The translations under genes and the position numbers were made by a program. Below, in pieces: positions 50,567 to 59,590 of a DNA stretch of 64,000 nt (its first letter is position 1; every line of letters begins with the position of its first letter). Under the pieces are notes generated by a model. The model saw nothing but the letters and a program-made list of their open reading frames with translations, ran no database searches and was not told where the DNA came from. The stretch is from positions 620,001 to 684,000 of the forward strand of contig CAVXRN010000002.1 of NCBI GenBank assembly GCA_963764205.1, read 5' to 3'. Origin of the DNA: Chersky-840 sp963764205. GTDB taxonomy: Bacteria > Actinomycetota > Acidimicrobiia > Acidimicrobiales > UBA8190.

Positions 50567-51414
50567 GCGACTACCTCGTGATCACCGGCATGTCGGGGGC
50601 GGGACGCTCCACGGCCGCGGCCGCCTTGGAGGACTCGGGCTGGTACGTGATCGACAACATGCCGCCGTCGCTGCTGAGCGAGGTGGCCGAGGTGGTGGGG
50701 CGGCCCGGGTCCACCCAGGACCGGGTGGCGCTGGTGCTCGGCCGGGGCGGCGGGGCGCGCGTGGAAGAGGCCCTCCCCGCCATCGACGCCCTGCGGGCGC
50801 AGGGCCATCGGGTCCAGCTCGTCTACCTCGACGCCCCCCAGGACGTGCTCGTGCGGCGCTTCGAGGGGACACGGCGGCGCCACCCCATCCTCGAGCGCCA
50901 GGTGGCCGAGGCCATCACCGACGAGCGCCGGCTGCTCGAGCCGGTCCGGGCCCGGGCCGACGTGGTGCTCGACACGGCCGAGCTCAACGTCAACCAACTG
51001 CGCCAGCGCGTGACCGACCTCTTCGGCGACGAGTCGGACTCGGGCATGCGGATGTCGGTGGTGTCCTTCGGCTACAAGCACGGGCTCCCGCTCGACGCCG
51101 ACCTGGTCTTCGACTGCCGCTTCCTGCCCAATCCCCACTGGGTGGAGGAGTTGCGCCCGCTGTCGGGGCTCGACGCCCCGGTGCGGGTCTTCGTGCTGGG
51201 CCAGGACGCGACCGACCCCTTCCTCAGTCGGGTGGACGAGCTCGTCGGCGCCCTGCTCCCTGCCTTCGTCGACGAGGGCAAGGCGTACCTGACCATCGCC
51301 CTGGGGTGCACCGGCGGCCGCCACCGGTCGGTGGCACTGGCCGAGGAGCTCGGCGCCCGGCTGCGGGCGCGCGGCGCGACGCCGATCGTGATCCACCGGG
51401 ACATCGACCGATGA
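50563..51414 (+). CDS. rapZ: RNase adapter/nucleotide-binding protein RapZ (YvcJ family)
   Basis: 283-residue P-loop protein: ITGMSGAGRST near the N-terminus, YVIDNMPPSLL, VYLDAPQDVLVRRF, FGYKHGLPLDADLVFDCRFL and IALGCTGGRHRSVALAE. In actinobacteria it sits between uvrC and yvcK, as here. GTG 50563 overlaps the uvrC stop (GTGA). Confidence 0.93.
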   Translation: MSDYLVITGMSGAGRSTAAAALEDSGWYVIDNMPPSLLSEVAEVVGRPGSTQDRVALVLGRGGGARVEEALPAIDALRAQGHRVQLVYLDAPQDVLVRRFEGTRRRHPILERQVAEAITDERRLLEPVRARADVVLDTAELNVNQLRQRVTDLFGDESDSGMRMSVVSFGYKHGLPLDADLVFDCRFLPNPHWVEELRPLSGLDAPVRVFVLGQDATDPFLSRVDELVGALLPAFVDEGKAYLTIALGCTGGRHRSVALAEELGARLRARGATPIVIHRDIDR

Positions 51415-51427
51415 GGCGGGGTCACCG

Positions 51428-52300
51428 ATGAGGAAGGGGCCCGGCCCCCGGGTGGTGGCGGTCGGTGGCGGCCACGGGTTGGCCGCCACGCTGCGGGCGG
51501 TGCGGATCTACGCGGGCGAGATCACCGCCGTGGTGTCGGTCGCCGACGACGGCGGGTCGTCGGGGCGGCTGCGTCGCCAGCTCGACATCATGCCGCCGGG
51601 GGACCTGCGCAAGTGCCTGGTGGCGCTGGCCGAGGAGGGCTCGGTCCTGGCGACCGCCTTCGAGCAGCGCTTCGAGGCCCAGGAGCTCGTGGGCCACGCC
51701 CTGGGGAACCTGGTCATCGCCGGGTTGATGGAGGCGTGTGGCGACCCCCAGCGGGGCCTGGACGAGGCGGCCCGGCTCCTCGGGGCGGTGGGCCGGGTCG
51801 CCCCGGCCGCGTCGGAGCCGGTCGTGCTCAAGGCCGAGGCCGAGGCGGGGGAGATCGAAGGGCAGACCGAGGTCATGGCGACCTCGCACATCCGCCGCGT
51901 GTCGCTCGTGCCGACCGACCCGCCGGCGTCGCCCGTGGCCCTGCACGCCCTGGCGAACGCGGCCCAGGTCGTGATCGGCCCCGGCTCGCTCTTCACGAGC
52001 GTGCTGGCGGCGGTGGCGGTGCCGGAGCTGGCCCGGGGCATCCGCCGCTCCCCCGGGCGCCGGGTCTACGTCGCCAACCTCCAGCCCGAGGGGAGAGAGA
52101 CCGCCGGGTTCGACGTGGCCGACCACGTCGCCGCGCTGGCCGCCCACGGGGTCGAGGTCGACGTGGTGCTCGCCGATCCGGCCTCGATCGTGGTGGGAGA
52201 GCTCGACGTGCCCGTGGTGCAGGCGCCTCTGGCCAAGGCGAACGGCCGGGCCCACGACCCGACGAGACTGGCGGTCGCCCTGGGCCGTCTGGTCGGATAG
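51428..52300 (+). CDS. yvcK: Gluconeogenesis factor-like protein YvcK (CofD-related)
   Basis: 290 residues. VVAVGGGHGLAATLRAV at the start, then SVADDGGSSGRLR, MPPGDLRKCLVAL, ELVGHALGNLVIAG and VIGPGSLFTSV, all typical of YvcK/YbhK, which binds UDP-sugars and supports growth on gluconeogenic carbon. It starts 13 bp after rapZ and is followed directly by gap; whiA, which commonly comes next in Gram-positive genomes, is not here. Confidence 0.92.
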   Translation: MRKGPGPRVVAVGGGHGLAATLRAVRIYAGEITAVVSVADDGGSSGRLRRQLDIMPPGDLRKCLVALAEEGSVLATAFEQRFEAQELVGHALGNLVIAGLMEACGDPQRGLDEAARLLGAVGRVAPAASEPVVLKAEAEAGEIEGQTEVMATSHIRRVSLVPTDPPASPVALHALANAAQVVIGPGSLFTSVLAAVAVPELARGIRRSPGRRVYVANLQPEGRETAGFDVADHVAALAAHGVEVDVVLADPASIVVGELDVPVVQAPLAKANGRAHDPTRLAVALGRLVG

Positions 52301-52306
52301 GACCTG

Positions 52307-53341
52307 ATGACGATACGGGTGGGGGTCAACGGCTTCGGGCGGATCGGGAGGAACTTCCTGCGCGCCGCGAGGGCGCAGGGGGCGGATGTCGAGGTGGTGG
52401 CGGTCAACGACCTCACCGACGCCGCCACCAACGCGCACCTCCTGCGCTACGACACGACCCACGGCCGGTTCGGGGCCGAGGTGCGGGCCGAGGGTGACAC
52501 CATCGTGGTGGCGGGACAGTCGATCCGGGTCCTGGCCGAGCGCGAGCCCAAGGCGCTGCCGTGGGGGGAGCTGGGCGTCGAGGTCGTGGTCGAGTCGACG
52601 GGGCGCTTCACCTCGCGCGGCGCCGCCGCCGCCCATCTCGAGGGCGGGGCCCAGCGCGTCGTCATCTCCGGGCCCTCGAAGGACGCGGACGCCACGTTCG
52701 TCATGGGCGTGAACGACGACGCGTTCGACCCGGCGCGCCACGTGGTGGTGTCCAACGCGTCGTGCACGACGAACTGCTTCGTGCCCATGGTCAAGGTGCT
52801 CGACGACGCCTTCGGGGTCCGCAACGGCCTCATGACGACGGTCCACGCCTACACCAACGACCAGAACCTCCTCGACCTGCCCCACGCGGACCTCCGTCGG
52901 GCCCGGGCCGCGGCCCTGAACATCGTGCCGGCGTCGTCCGGCGCGGCCCTGGCCACGGGGCTCGTGCTCCCCGCCATGCAGGGCCGCCTCGACGGAGGGT
53001 CGCTGCGGGTGCCGGTCGGGGACGGGTCCATCACCGACTTCACCGCGCTGGTGGGGCAGGCGGTGAGCGTCGACGACGTCAACGGGGCCTTCCGGCGCGC
53101 CGCGTCGAGCGGGCCGTTGGCGGCGGTGCTCGAGTACACCGAGGACCCCATCGTGTCGTCCGACATCGTGGGCAGTCCCGCCTCGTGCACCTTCGACGCC
53201 GGCCTCACCATGGTGATGCCCGTCGACGACGACACCACGCTCGTCAAGACCCAGGGGTGGTACGACAACGAGTGGGGCTACGCCAACCGGCTCGTCGACC
53301 TGGTCGTGCTGCTCGGCGCGGCCGGCGCGCCGCCGTCCTGA
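52307..53341 (+). CDS. gap: Glyceraldehyde-3-phosphate dehydrogenase (Gap)
   Basis: Glycolytic oxidoreductase, 344 residues. NAD-binding VGVNGFGRIGRNFLR at the start, catalytic cysteine in SNASCTTNC, TTVHAYTNDQNLLD, and WYDNEWGYANRLVDL near the end. ATG 52307 is 6 bp after yvcK. First of gap-pgk-tpiA-secG. Confidence 0.95.
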   Translation: MTIRVGVNGFGRIGRNFLRAARAQGADVEVVAVNDLTDAATNAHLLRYDTTHGRFGAEVRAEGDTIVVAGQSIRVLAEREPKALPWGELGVEVVVESTGRFTSRGAAAAHLEGGAQRVVISGPSKDADATFVMGVNDDAFDPARHVVVSNASCTTNCFVPMVKVLDDAFGVRNGLMTTVHAYTNDQNLLDLPHADLRRARAAALNIVPASSGAALATGLVLPAMQGRLDGGSLRVPVGDGSITDFTALVGQAVSVDDVNGAFRRAASSGPLAAVLEYTEDPIVSSDIVGSPASCTFDAGLTMVMPVDDDTTLVKTQGWYDNEWGYANRLVDLVVLLGAAGAPPS

Positions 53342-53362
53342 GCGCGGGCCCGGGGCGACGGG

Positions 53363-54569
53363 GTGAAGACCGTGGCTGACCTGGCGCGGCCCGATCGCGG
53401 CCCGGCCGCGGGCCTGCCACTGCTCGAGGACCTCCCCGACGTCGCGGGGCGGCGCGTCCTCGTGCGCGTCGACTTCAACGTGCCGTTGGGGCACGACCCG
53501 AAAGGCGCCGTGGTCGTGGACGACGACTTCCGCATCCGCGCCGCGCTGCCCACGCTGTCGTGGCTGACCGACCGGGGGGCGCAGGTCACGGCCTGCACCC
53601 ATCTGGGCAGGCCCAAGGGGGCGATCGACGAGCGCTACGACGTCGCTCCGGTGCGGGCCCGGCTGGCCGAGCTCGCCCCGGGCGTGGGGCTGCTCGAGAA
53701 CCTGCGGTTCGACCCGGGGGAGGAGGGCAACGACCCGGCGTTCGTCGACCGGCTCGTGGCCGGGTTCGACGCCTATGTGAACGACGCCTTCGGCGCCTCG
53801 CACCGTTCCCATGCCTCGATCGTGGGGCCGCCCACCCGCCTCCCCTCGGCCGCCGGCCGACTCCTGGCCCGCGAGGTGGGCACCCTCGGGGGGCTGATGG
53901 TGGCGCCGGACCGCCCCTTCGTCGCGGTCGTGGGCGGGGCCAAGGTGGGCGAGAAGCTCGGCGTGTTGCGGGCGCTGCTGGAGCGGGTCGACTGGCTCGT
54001 GGTCGGGGGTGGGATGGCGTTCACGTTCCTCGCCGCGCAGGGCCACTACGTGGGGGCGTCGCTGCTCGACGCCGGGCGGATCGACAGCTGCGCCGCGCTC
54101 CTGCAGGACGCGGGCGACCGCATCGTGCTGCCCAGTGACATCGTGGCGCTCGAGCCGGGCGGGACGATCGGAGAGGGCGCCGGAGGTCGCGGCCAGGTGC
54201 GGATGGTCGGGGTCGACGTCCCCCGCGGCTGGCGGGGCCTCGACATCGGGCCCGAGAGTGCTGGCACGTTCGCCGACGTCGTCGCCTCGGCCGGGCATGG
54301 TGTTCTGGAACGGGCCCATGGGAGCCTTCGAGGACGACCGGTTCTCGGCCGGGACGCGCACCATGGCGAAGGCGGTGGCCGACACCAAAGGCTTCAGCAT
54401 CGTGGGCGGGGGGGACTCGGTCTCGGCCCTCGAGCACCTCGGGCTGGCGGCACGCGTGGGCTTCGTGTCGACCGGCGGGGGAGCGTCGCTCGAGCTGATC
54501 GAGCACGGGGACCTGCCCGGGCTCGAGGCGCTGCGCCACGCCTCGAACGCCCCGGCGACGGGAGGCTGA
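53363..54569 (+). CDS. pgk: Phosphoglycerate kinase (Pgk), frame broken at 54293-54295
   Basis: Makes ATP from 1,3-bisphosphoglycerate. RVLVRVDFNVPL, the substrate-binding THLGRPKG, LLENLRF, FVAVVGGAKVGEKLGV and GGDSVSAL are present. An extra G in the GGG at 54293-54295 breaks the frame before the conserved MVFWNGPMGAFE; removing it gives about 401 residues, normal length. GTG 53363 is the likely start, GTG 53372 an alternative. Confidence 0.93.
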
Positions 54570-54570
54570 C

Positions 54571-55395
54571 ATGACCAGGGCGGGCGTGACCAGAGCGGCT
54601 GCCGGGGCGCGTCGCCCCTTGGTCAGTGGCAATTGGAAGATGCACCACGACCATCTCCAGTCGATCCGGACGGTCCAGGACCTCGGGTTGCGGCTCCCGG
54701 CGTCGGACGTGGCCTCGCTCGACGTGTCGGTGCATCCTCCGTTCACGAGCCTGCGGTCGGTGCAGACCGTCATCGAGGACCGCGCCATCCCGGTGCTGCT
54801 CGGGGCCCAGCACTGCTACTTCGAGGACCAGGGGGCGTTCACGGGCGAGGTGTCGCCGCCCATGCTGGCGCGCCTGGGGGTGGCCCTGGTCATCGTGGGC
54901 CACTCCGAGCGCCGGCAGTTCTTCGCCCAGACCGACGAGGTGGTGGCGGCCACGTTGCGGGCCGTGATCCGCCACGCCATGACCCCGATCGTCTGCGTGG
55001 GAGAGACCGAGGAGGAGCGCGAGGACGGGGAGACCGAGGCGCGCCTCGCGGCGCAGACGACCGCCGCGCTCAAGGGACTGCCCGCCGACCAGGTGGCGGG
55101 GCTCGTCGTCGCGTACGAGCCCATCTGGGCCATCGGGACCGGCCGCACGGCCACGGCCGAGGACGCCCAGTCCGCCTGCGCCCACATCCGGGCCGTGGTG
55201 GACGAGCTCGCCGGGTCCGAGGCGGCGGCCGCGATCCGGATCCAGTACGGCGGGTCGGTGCGCCCGGAGAACGCGGCGGAGCTGCTCCGTCAACCCGACG
55301 TGGACGGAGCCCTGGTGGGAGGGGCCAGCCTCGACGCCGCCACCTTCGCCGCCATCGTGGCCGCCGCGGCCTCGGTGGCGACCGGGGGACGCTGA
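54571..55395 (+). CDS. tpiA: Triose-phosphate isomerase (TpiA)
   Basis: Interconverts dihydroxyacetone phosphate and glyceraldehyde 3-phosphate. 274 residues: SGNWKMH with the catalytic Lys, VIVGHSERR with the catalytic His, VAYEPIWAIGTG with the catalytic Glu, and YGGSVRPEN. ATG 54571 is one base after the pgk stop; the first 15 residues are extra compared with most homologues. Confidence 0.95.
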   Translation: MTRAGVTRAAAGARRPLVSGNWKMHHDHLQSIRTVQDLGLRLPASDVASLDVSVHPPFTSLRSVQTVIEDRAIPVLLGAQHCYFEDQGAFTGEVSPPMLARLGVALVIVGHSERRQFFAQTDEVVAATLRAVIRHAMTPIVCVGETEEEREDGETEARLAAQTTAALKGLPADQVAGLVVAYEPIWAIGTGRTATAEDAQSACAHIRAVVDELAGSEAAAAIRIQYGGSVRPENAAELLRQPDVDGALVGGASLDAATFAAIVAAAASVATGGR

Positions 55396-55464
55396 GGGGC
55401 GCCATGAGGCGGGCGGGAGCCCTTTGGTAGCGTTACCTGGTCCGAAACCCCCGAGGAGGACTGC

Positions 55465-55698
55465 GTGCTGCTGACGGTGGTCATCTTGGTGCTCGACATC
55501 ATGGCGGCGCTGGCGCTGATCTTCCTGATCCTCATGCACTCGGGCAAGGGGGGCGGGCTGTCGGACATGTTCGGTGGCTCGGTCGGCCAAGCGGCGGCCG
55601 GCTCGACGGTCGTCGAGAAGAACCTCGACCGCATCACGATCACCGTGGCGGTCGTCTTCACCTTCACCACCGTGATCTTGTCCTTGCGCGTGCAGTGA
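55465..55698 (+). CDS. secG: Preprotein translocase subunit SecG
   Basis: 77 residues with two membrane helices (VVILVLDIMAALALIFLILM and TITVAVVFTFTTVILSL) joined by a loop with HSGKGGGLSDMFGG. GTG 55465 follows GAGGAGGA, a strong ribosome site. The place after tpiA is the usual one. The stop overlaps the next GTG. Confidence 0.93.
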   Translation: MLLTVVILVLDIMAALALIFLILMHSGKGGGLSDMFGGSVGQAAAGSTVVEKNLDRITITVAVVFTFTTVILSLRVQ

Positions 55699-57474
55699 CA
55701 CGCGGCCGCGGCCGGGGGGCGGCCGTGACCGTCTCGGTGCTCTGCGTCCTCGCCGCGGCGTGCGGGAGCGGTGCCGCCTCCGCCGGGCAGCTCGGGCTCG
55801 GCCACGAGGGCCGGCTCCCATGGCGCCCCGCTCCTGGTCCCCACCGACGGCGGGACGGCGACGGTGGCGCTGGACCAGCTGCCGACGACACTGAACGACC
55901 ACACCGTGGCCGGCGACACCGTGGCGGGTCGCATGCTGGCGAGCGCGGTGTGGGCGCAGGTCTTCCGGGTGGGCCCCGGCCTGTCGCCGCAGCTCGACAC
56001 GAACGTGGTCGACAGCGCCGAGGTCGTCAGCCTGTCGCCCCAGACCGTCGTGTACCGGATCGACCCGAGGGCGGTGTGGTCCGACGGGGTGCCGATCAGC
56101 GCGGACGACTTCACGTACGCGTGGCAGTCCCAGAAAGGTGGCGCCGTCGACGTCGACGGGACGCCGGACTCCGTCGAGTCGACGCTCGGCTACCGCGACA
56201 TCGCGTCTCTCACGGGCTCCGACGGCGGGAGGACGGTGACGGTGGTCTTCCGGACCCCGTTCGCCGACTGGCCGTCGCTGTTCGATGATCTGCTCCCGGC
56301 CCACGTGGCGCGGCTGGTGGGCTGGAACCACGGCTTCGACACCTTCGCCTCCAACGTCTTGGTCTCGGGTGGGCCGTGGGAGGTGGTGTCGTGGCAGCCG
56401 GGCTCCGAGATCGTCCTGGGCCGCAATCCGCGGTGGTGGGGGAGCCCCCCGAGCCTCGATCGCATCGTGGTCCGCTCCGTCGGGGGCGGCGCCGCGCTGG
56501 CGTCCGCGCTCGGCCGGGGCCAGGTCCAGGTCGCCTACCCGAGCGGGTTCGACCCGTCGTTCTTGGCCCAGGTCTCGTCGTCCTCGGTGCTCCAGAGCCA
56601 GACGACGTTGGGCACGCGCATGCTCCAGCTCGAGTTCAACGTCCGTCACGCACCGTTGAACGCGGCGACGGTGCGACAGGGCATCGCCCATGTCGTCGAC
56701 CGGGCCGGGATCGTCCAGAGCGTCGGTCAGCCCGAGATCCCGTCGGTGTGGGAGGACAACGACCATCTGTTCTCCAACGGCGCGCCCGGCTACGTCGACG
56801 ACGCCATGGGGTACGAGAAGGTCGATCCCGTGACGGCCGCGCATCTCCTCGAACAGAGCGGCTTCGCGCTCGACCCGCACGGCATGTGGACGTCGCACGG
56901 CAAACCGGTGAGCCTCACCATCACGTGGGCATCGGACGACCCGTGGTCGGCGGCGGTGGGGCCCGTCGTGGCCGCGCAACTCGTCGCCGCGGGCTTCGAC
57001 GTCGACGCCGTGCCCATGCCCGGTGCCCAGCTCTACGGCACGACACTGCCGTCGGGGGCCTTCGACCTCGCGCTCGTGGCCATGGACACCGGCGCCTATT
57101 CGAGTGCCATGGCCGACGCCTTTTCGACGTCGCCCACTCTCACCGGTGGCGCACCGACCGAGGATTGGTCCGGGTTCGACGACCCCAAGGTGGACGCGCT
57201 CTTCGCCCAGGCCGCGCAGGAGTTGGCGCCACCGCAAGCCCATGCCACGTACCAGCAGATCGACCAGGCCCTGTGGAGCGCCATGCCCACGTTGCCGCTG
57301 TTCGCCGAGCCCACGTTGCTCGCGTGGTCGTCACGGCTGTCGGGTGTCATCGACGACCCGGGGGGCACCGGACCGTTCTGGAACGTGCGGCTCTGGGCGC
57401 TTCGATCCGCCGCAACCGCCCACACCGCCGACGCCGCGGCGTCGGCCGTCGGGACGCTGCGGGCCCCGCGCTGA
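55695..57474 (+). CDS. Extracellular solute-binding lipoprotein (SBP_bac_5), frame broken near 55800-55817
   Basis: Binding protein for peptides or similar solutes. Lipobox LAAACGSG near residue 19, then a frame break (one extra base between 55795 and 55817), then a full family-5 domain: LSPQTVVYRIDPRAVWSDG, SADDFTYAWQ, GGPWEVVSWQPGSEIVLGRN, and YQQIDQALW near the end. Corrected length is about 592 residues. GTG 55695 overlaps the secG stop. No transporter genes adjoin it, unlike dppA. Confidence 0.85.
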
Positions 57475-57515
57475 GACGGTAGAGTGCCCGGTGCGCTCAG
57501 AGCGGGCGCACGCAC

Positions 57516-57599
57516 GTCGGAGTGGCGGAATAGGCAGACGCGCTAGCTTGAGGGGCTAGTGCCCGAAAGGGCGTAGGGGTTCAAGTCCCCTCTCCGACA
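57516..57599 (+). tRNA. tRNA-Leu(GAG)
   Basis: 84-nt class II tRNA. Acceptor GTCGGAG pairs with CTCCGAC; discriminator A. The anticodon arm CTAGC-TTGAGGG-GCTAG gives GAG (codons CUC/CUU). The variable arm TGCCCGAAAGGGCGT and T loop GTTCAAGTC are good. CCA not encoded. Its 3' half is repeated at 62302-62354, which makes it the likely insertion target of the island that follows. Confidence 0.95.
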
Positions 57600-57770
57600 C
57601 GCAGATTTCGTGCCACCGTCTTGCAACCGACTTCCCGACGTGTGACGTCGAGTGACGGTGCTCCGATCACTGGGACCGCTAGGTGGTGCTGAAACACAAC
57701 GACCGCCTGCGACCTCCCTTCCACCCGGCACGCGTGAAGGGCGGGGAATCGCTTGGATAGGGTTGTTCCC

Positions 57771-58810
57771 GTGTACACCGTTCGCAGGAGCGCTGCGGTC
57801 GTGATGGTGGTCGCGACCTGCATGCTCACCCTGACTGGGGCGCCGGCGCATGCCACCGAGCGTGTTAGCGGGAGTGGCCGGCCGAGGCCAGCTGCCCAGC
57901 TCGTGTCCACTTTCGGTGCGACAAGCGCCGAATATCGACGCCTACGAATGGAACACGACCGTGTGGATGCCCTAATCCAGCTACCTATCTGCCAACGCTG
58001 GTTCGGCTGCGGGCGCTCGGGGTGAATACTCTCTTCGTGGACATCACAGAGGCCGTGTCGTTGACGCAACACCGGTCCGAGCAACTGCCAGGGTTCCTTT
58101 CTGGCTGCGCGGAGCTTGTCTCCGAGGCGGATGCAGAGGGACTCGGAGTCGACGCCGTTGGCGGGGACCCGAGTTGGGCGACGAGAAGTCCCCAAGGGGC
58201 GCAAGACCTGCTGGCGGCTGTAGCCCGAGTCACAGCGCAGCTTCCGGCGGGAGCTATCGACGGCGTCCAATTCGACGTAGAGCCGTGGGGCCTCGCCGGC
58301 TGGCGCCATCACGCCACGGCTCGCGCCGTCGACTGGCTGCGATTCGTGCAGACAATGGTCACTGACTGGCAGCACGACGGGTTGTCGGGGAGTCGGGTCG
58401 TCACGGTGCCCTACTGGTTCAACGGCGACAACGGGGGGGTACCCCAGGTGAACTTCGCCGGTGCCCGGGGCTACCCCTTCCAGCTATCGCTCGCCCTTCT
58501 GACCCCCCTTGCCAATACGGTCCTCAGCGTGATGGCGTACCGCAACACCGCAAATTGGGCTCCCAGGGGTCCGAGGCGTTGTTTAGCGCCAACTTGCAAT
58601 TCGCTGTCGCCGCAGGGTCTCACACTTCTTTGCTTTTGGGCCAGGAGACCGGACACGTGCACCCTTCCTCCACCACCTTCTACGGGATGGGCTGTGCCGC
58701 GTTTCCAAACCGCTGTCAACCAGATCGGGACGGCGTTCGGAGGGGACTCCGATTACTCGGGGATCCCAGTCGACGACGTTGAGTGGTTGCTCGCCCTGTG
58801 CCCGCAGTGA
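57771..58810 (+). pseudogene. Secreted TIM-barrel glycoside-hydrolase-like protein, multiple frame breaks
   Basis: GTG 57771 begins a signal peptide (VRRSAAVVMVVATCMLTLTGAPAHA). Joined frames read IDAYEWNTTVWMP, LVRLRALGVNTLFVDITEAV, IDGVQFDVEPWGLAGW and HVHPSSTTFYGM, the pattern of a beta/alpha-barrel hydrolase with an acidic DVEPW strand end; I cannot name the family. Frame breaks are near 57928 (extra base), 57970 (extra C), 58550 and 58707 (extra C). The corrected length is about 345 residues. G+C looks lower than in the housekeeping genes. Decay and sequencing error are both possible. Confidence 0.55.
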
Positions 58811-59167
58811 GAACAACACGGGGGAACGGGACGCCTACCCTCCCCTCCACGAACCCCGACTCGAGATGCTCCACCGGGGTTAGCCACCCTTGCATGCTCC
58901 CGGGGCGGCAAGGTGGAGGGCCAACCCCACCTTGAGTTTCAGGGGGGGCTGGGGGGGGCTGAGGGCCCTTGAGAAGCGGTGCGCGGGGTCCCGAAAGGCA
59001 TACCTCGTCAAGCGACCCATTGGGTTCGCCACGTGGCGGGTGTGCTCATGGATGCAAACCCCTCTCCGACACCAGACGCGAGCAGGGGATTCCCCGCTCG
59101 CTGCATGGCTCACGATTCGTTGACAGTCGCCGCTGTCAAGCGTTTGTCAACGGAGCCGACGGCGGGG
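58811..59167. other. Gene-free stretch with a tRNA-Leu 3'-end fragment
   Basis: 357 bp without a supportable gene; the short ORFs here have no coding character. It contains G-rich runs near 58940-58965 and, at 59059-59072, 14 bases (CCCCTCTCCGACAC) identical to the 3' end of tRNA-Leu(GAG). Confidence 0.5.
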
Positions 59168-59566
59168 TCAACCCGACTCGGTGTCCTCAGGACCTTCGGC
59201 CTCGAAGAGCCACAGATTCTTGAACTTCGTGGGTCCGCAAAGACGATGTGTTGTTTGGGGCCATCGTCGACGTAGATGTTCTTCGGGTAAAGGTGACCGA
59301 CGTACGGAGTCTGATCGTCGAGTGAGCCGGCGTCGGAGACTAGACGTCGACCGATTGCTCCTTCGTCGCACGTTGGAGTCGTCGCAAACGGACAGGGTGT
59401 TGGAAGGCGTGCAAGGAAGCTCAGCGCGGTGCATCCACGCGTGTAGGCAAGGAAGTCTGCTGCGGTTGCGTGGTACGCGACGAGTGCCTCGAGGTCCGCG
59501 CTCAGCCAGTCGGGACAAGGCCTTCTGCGGCAGTGAGACCGCATCGCAAGGCGGGTGCGGCGTCAC
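59168..59566 (-). pseudogene. Hypothetical protein fragment with two compensating frame shifts
   Basis: Both ends (AVSLPQKALS and KFKNLWLFEAEGPEDTESG) read in one frame, while the middle (DWLSADLEALVAYHATAADF, then DQTPYVGHLYPKNIYVDDG and KQHIVFADP) reads in another; shifts lie near 59508 and 59236. Joined, it is about 132 residues, with no signal peptide or membrane segment. I recognise no family. It is on the same strand as the YfhO-like gene and just downstream. Confidence 0.35.
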
Positions 59567-59590
59567 GGCCCGGGACAGACTGTCGATTAT

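Noticed and set aside
58889..59275. Several short ORFs on both strands around 59 kb
   Set aside because: No start signals, domains or consistent codon bias; the region looks like an insertion-junction scar.
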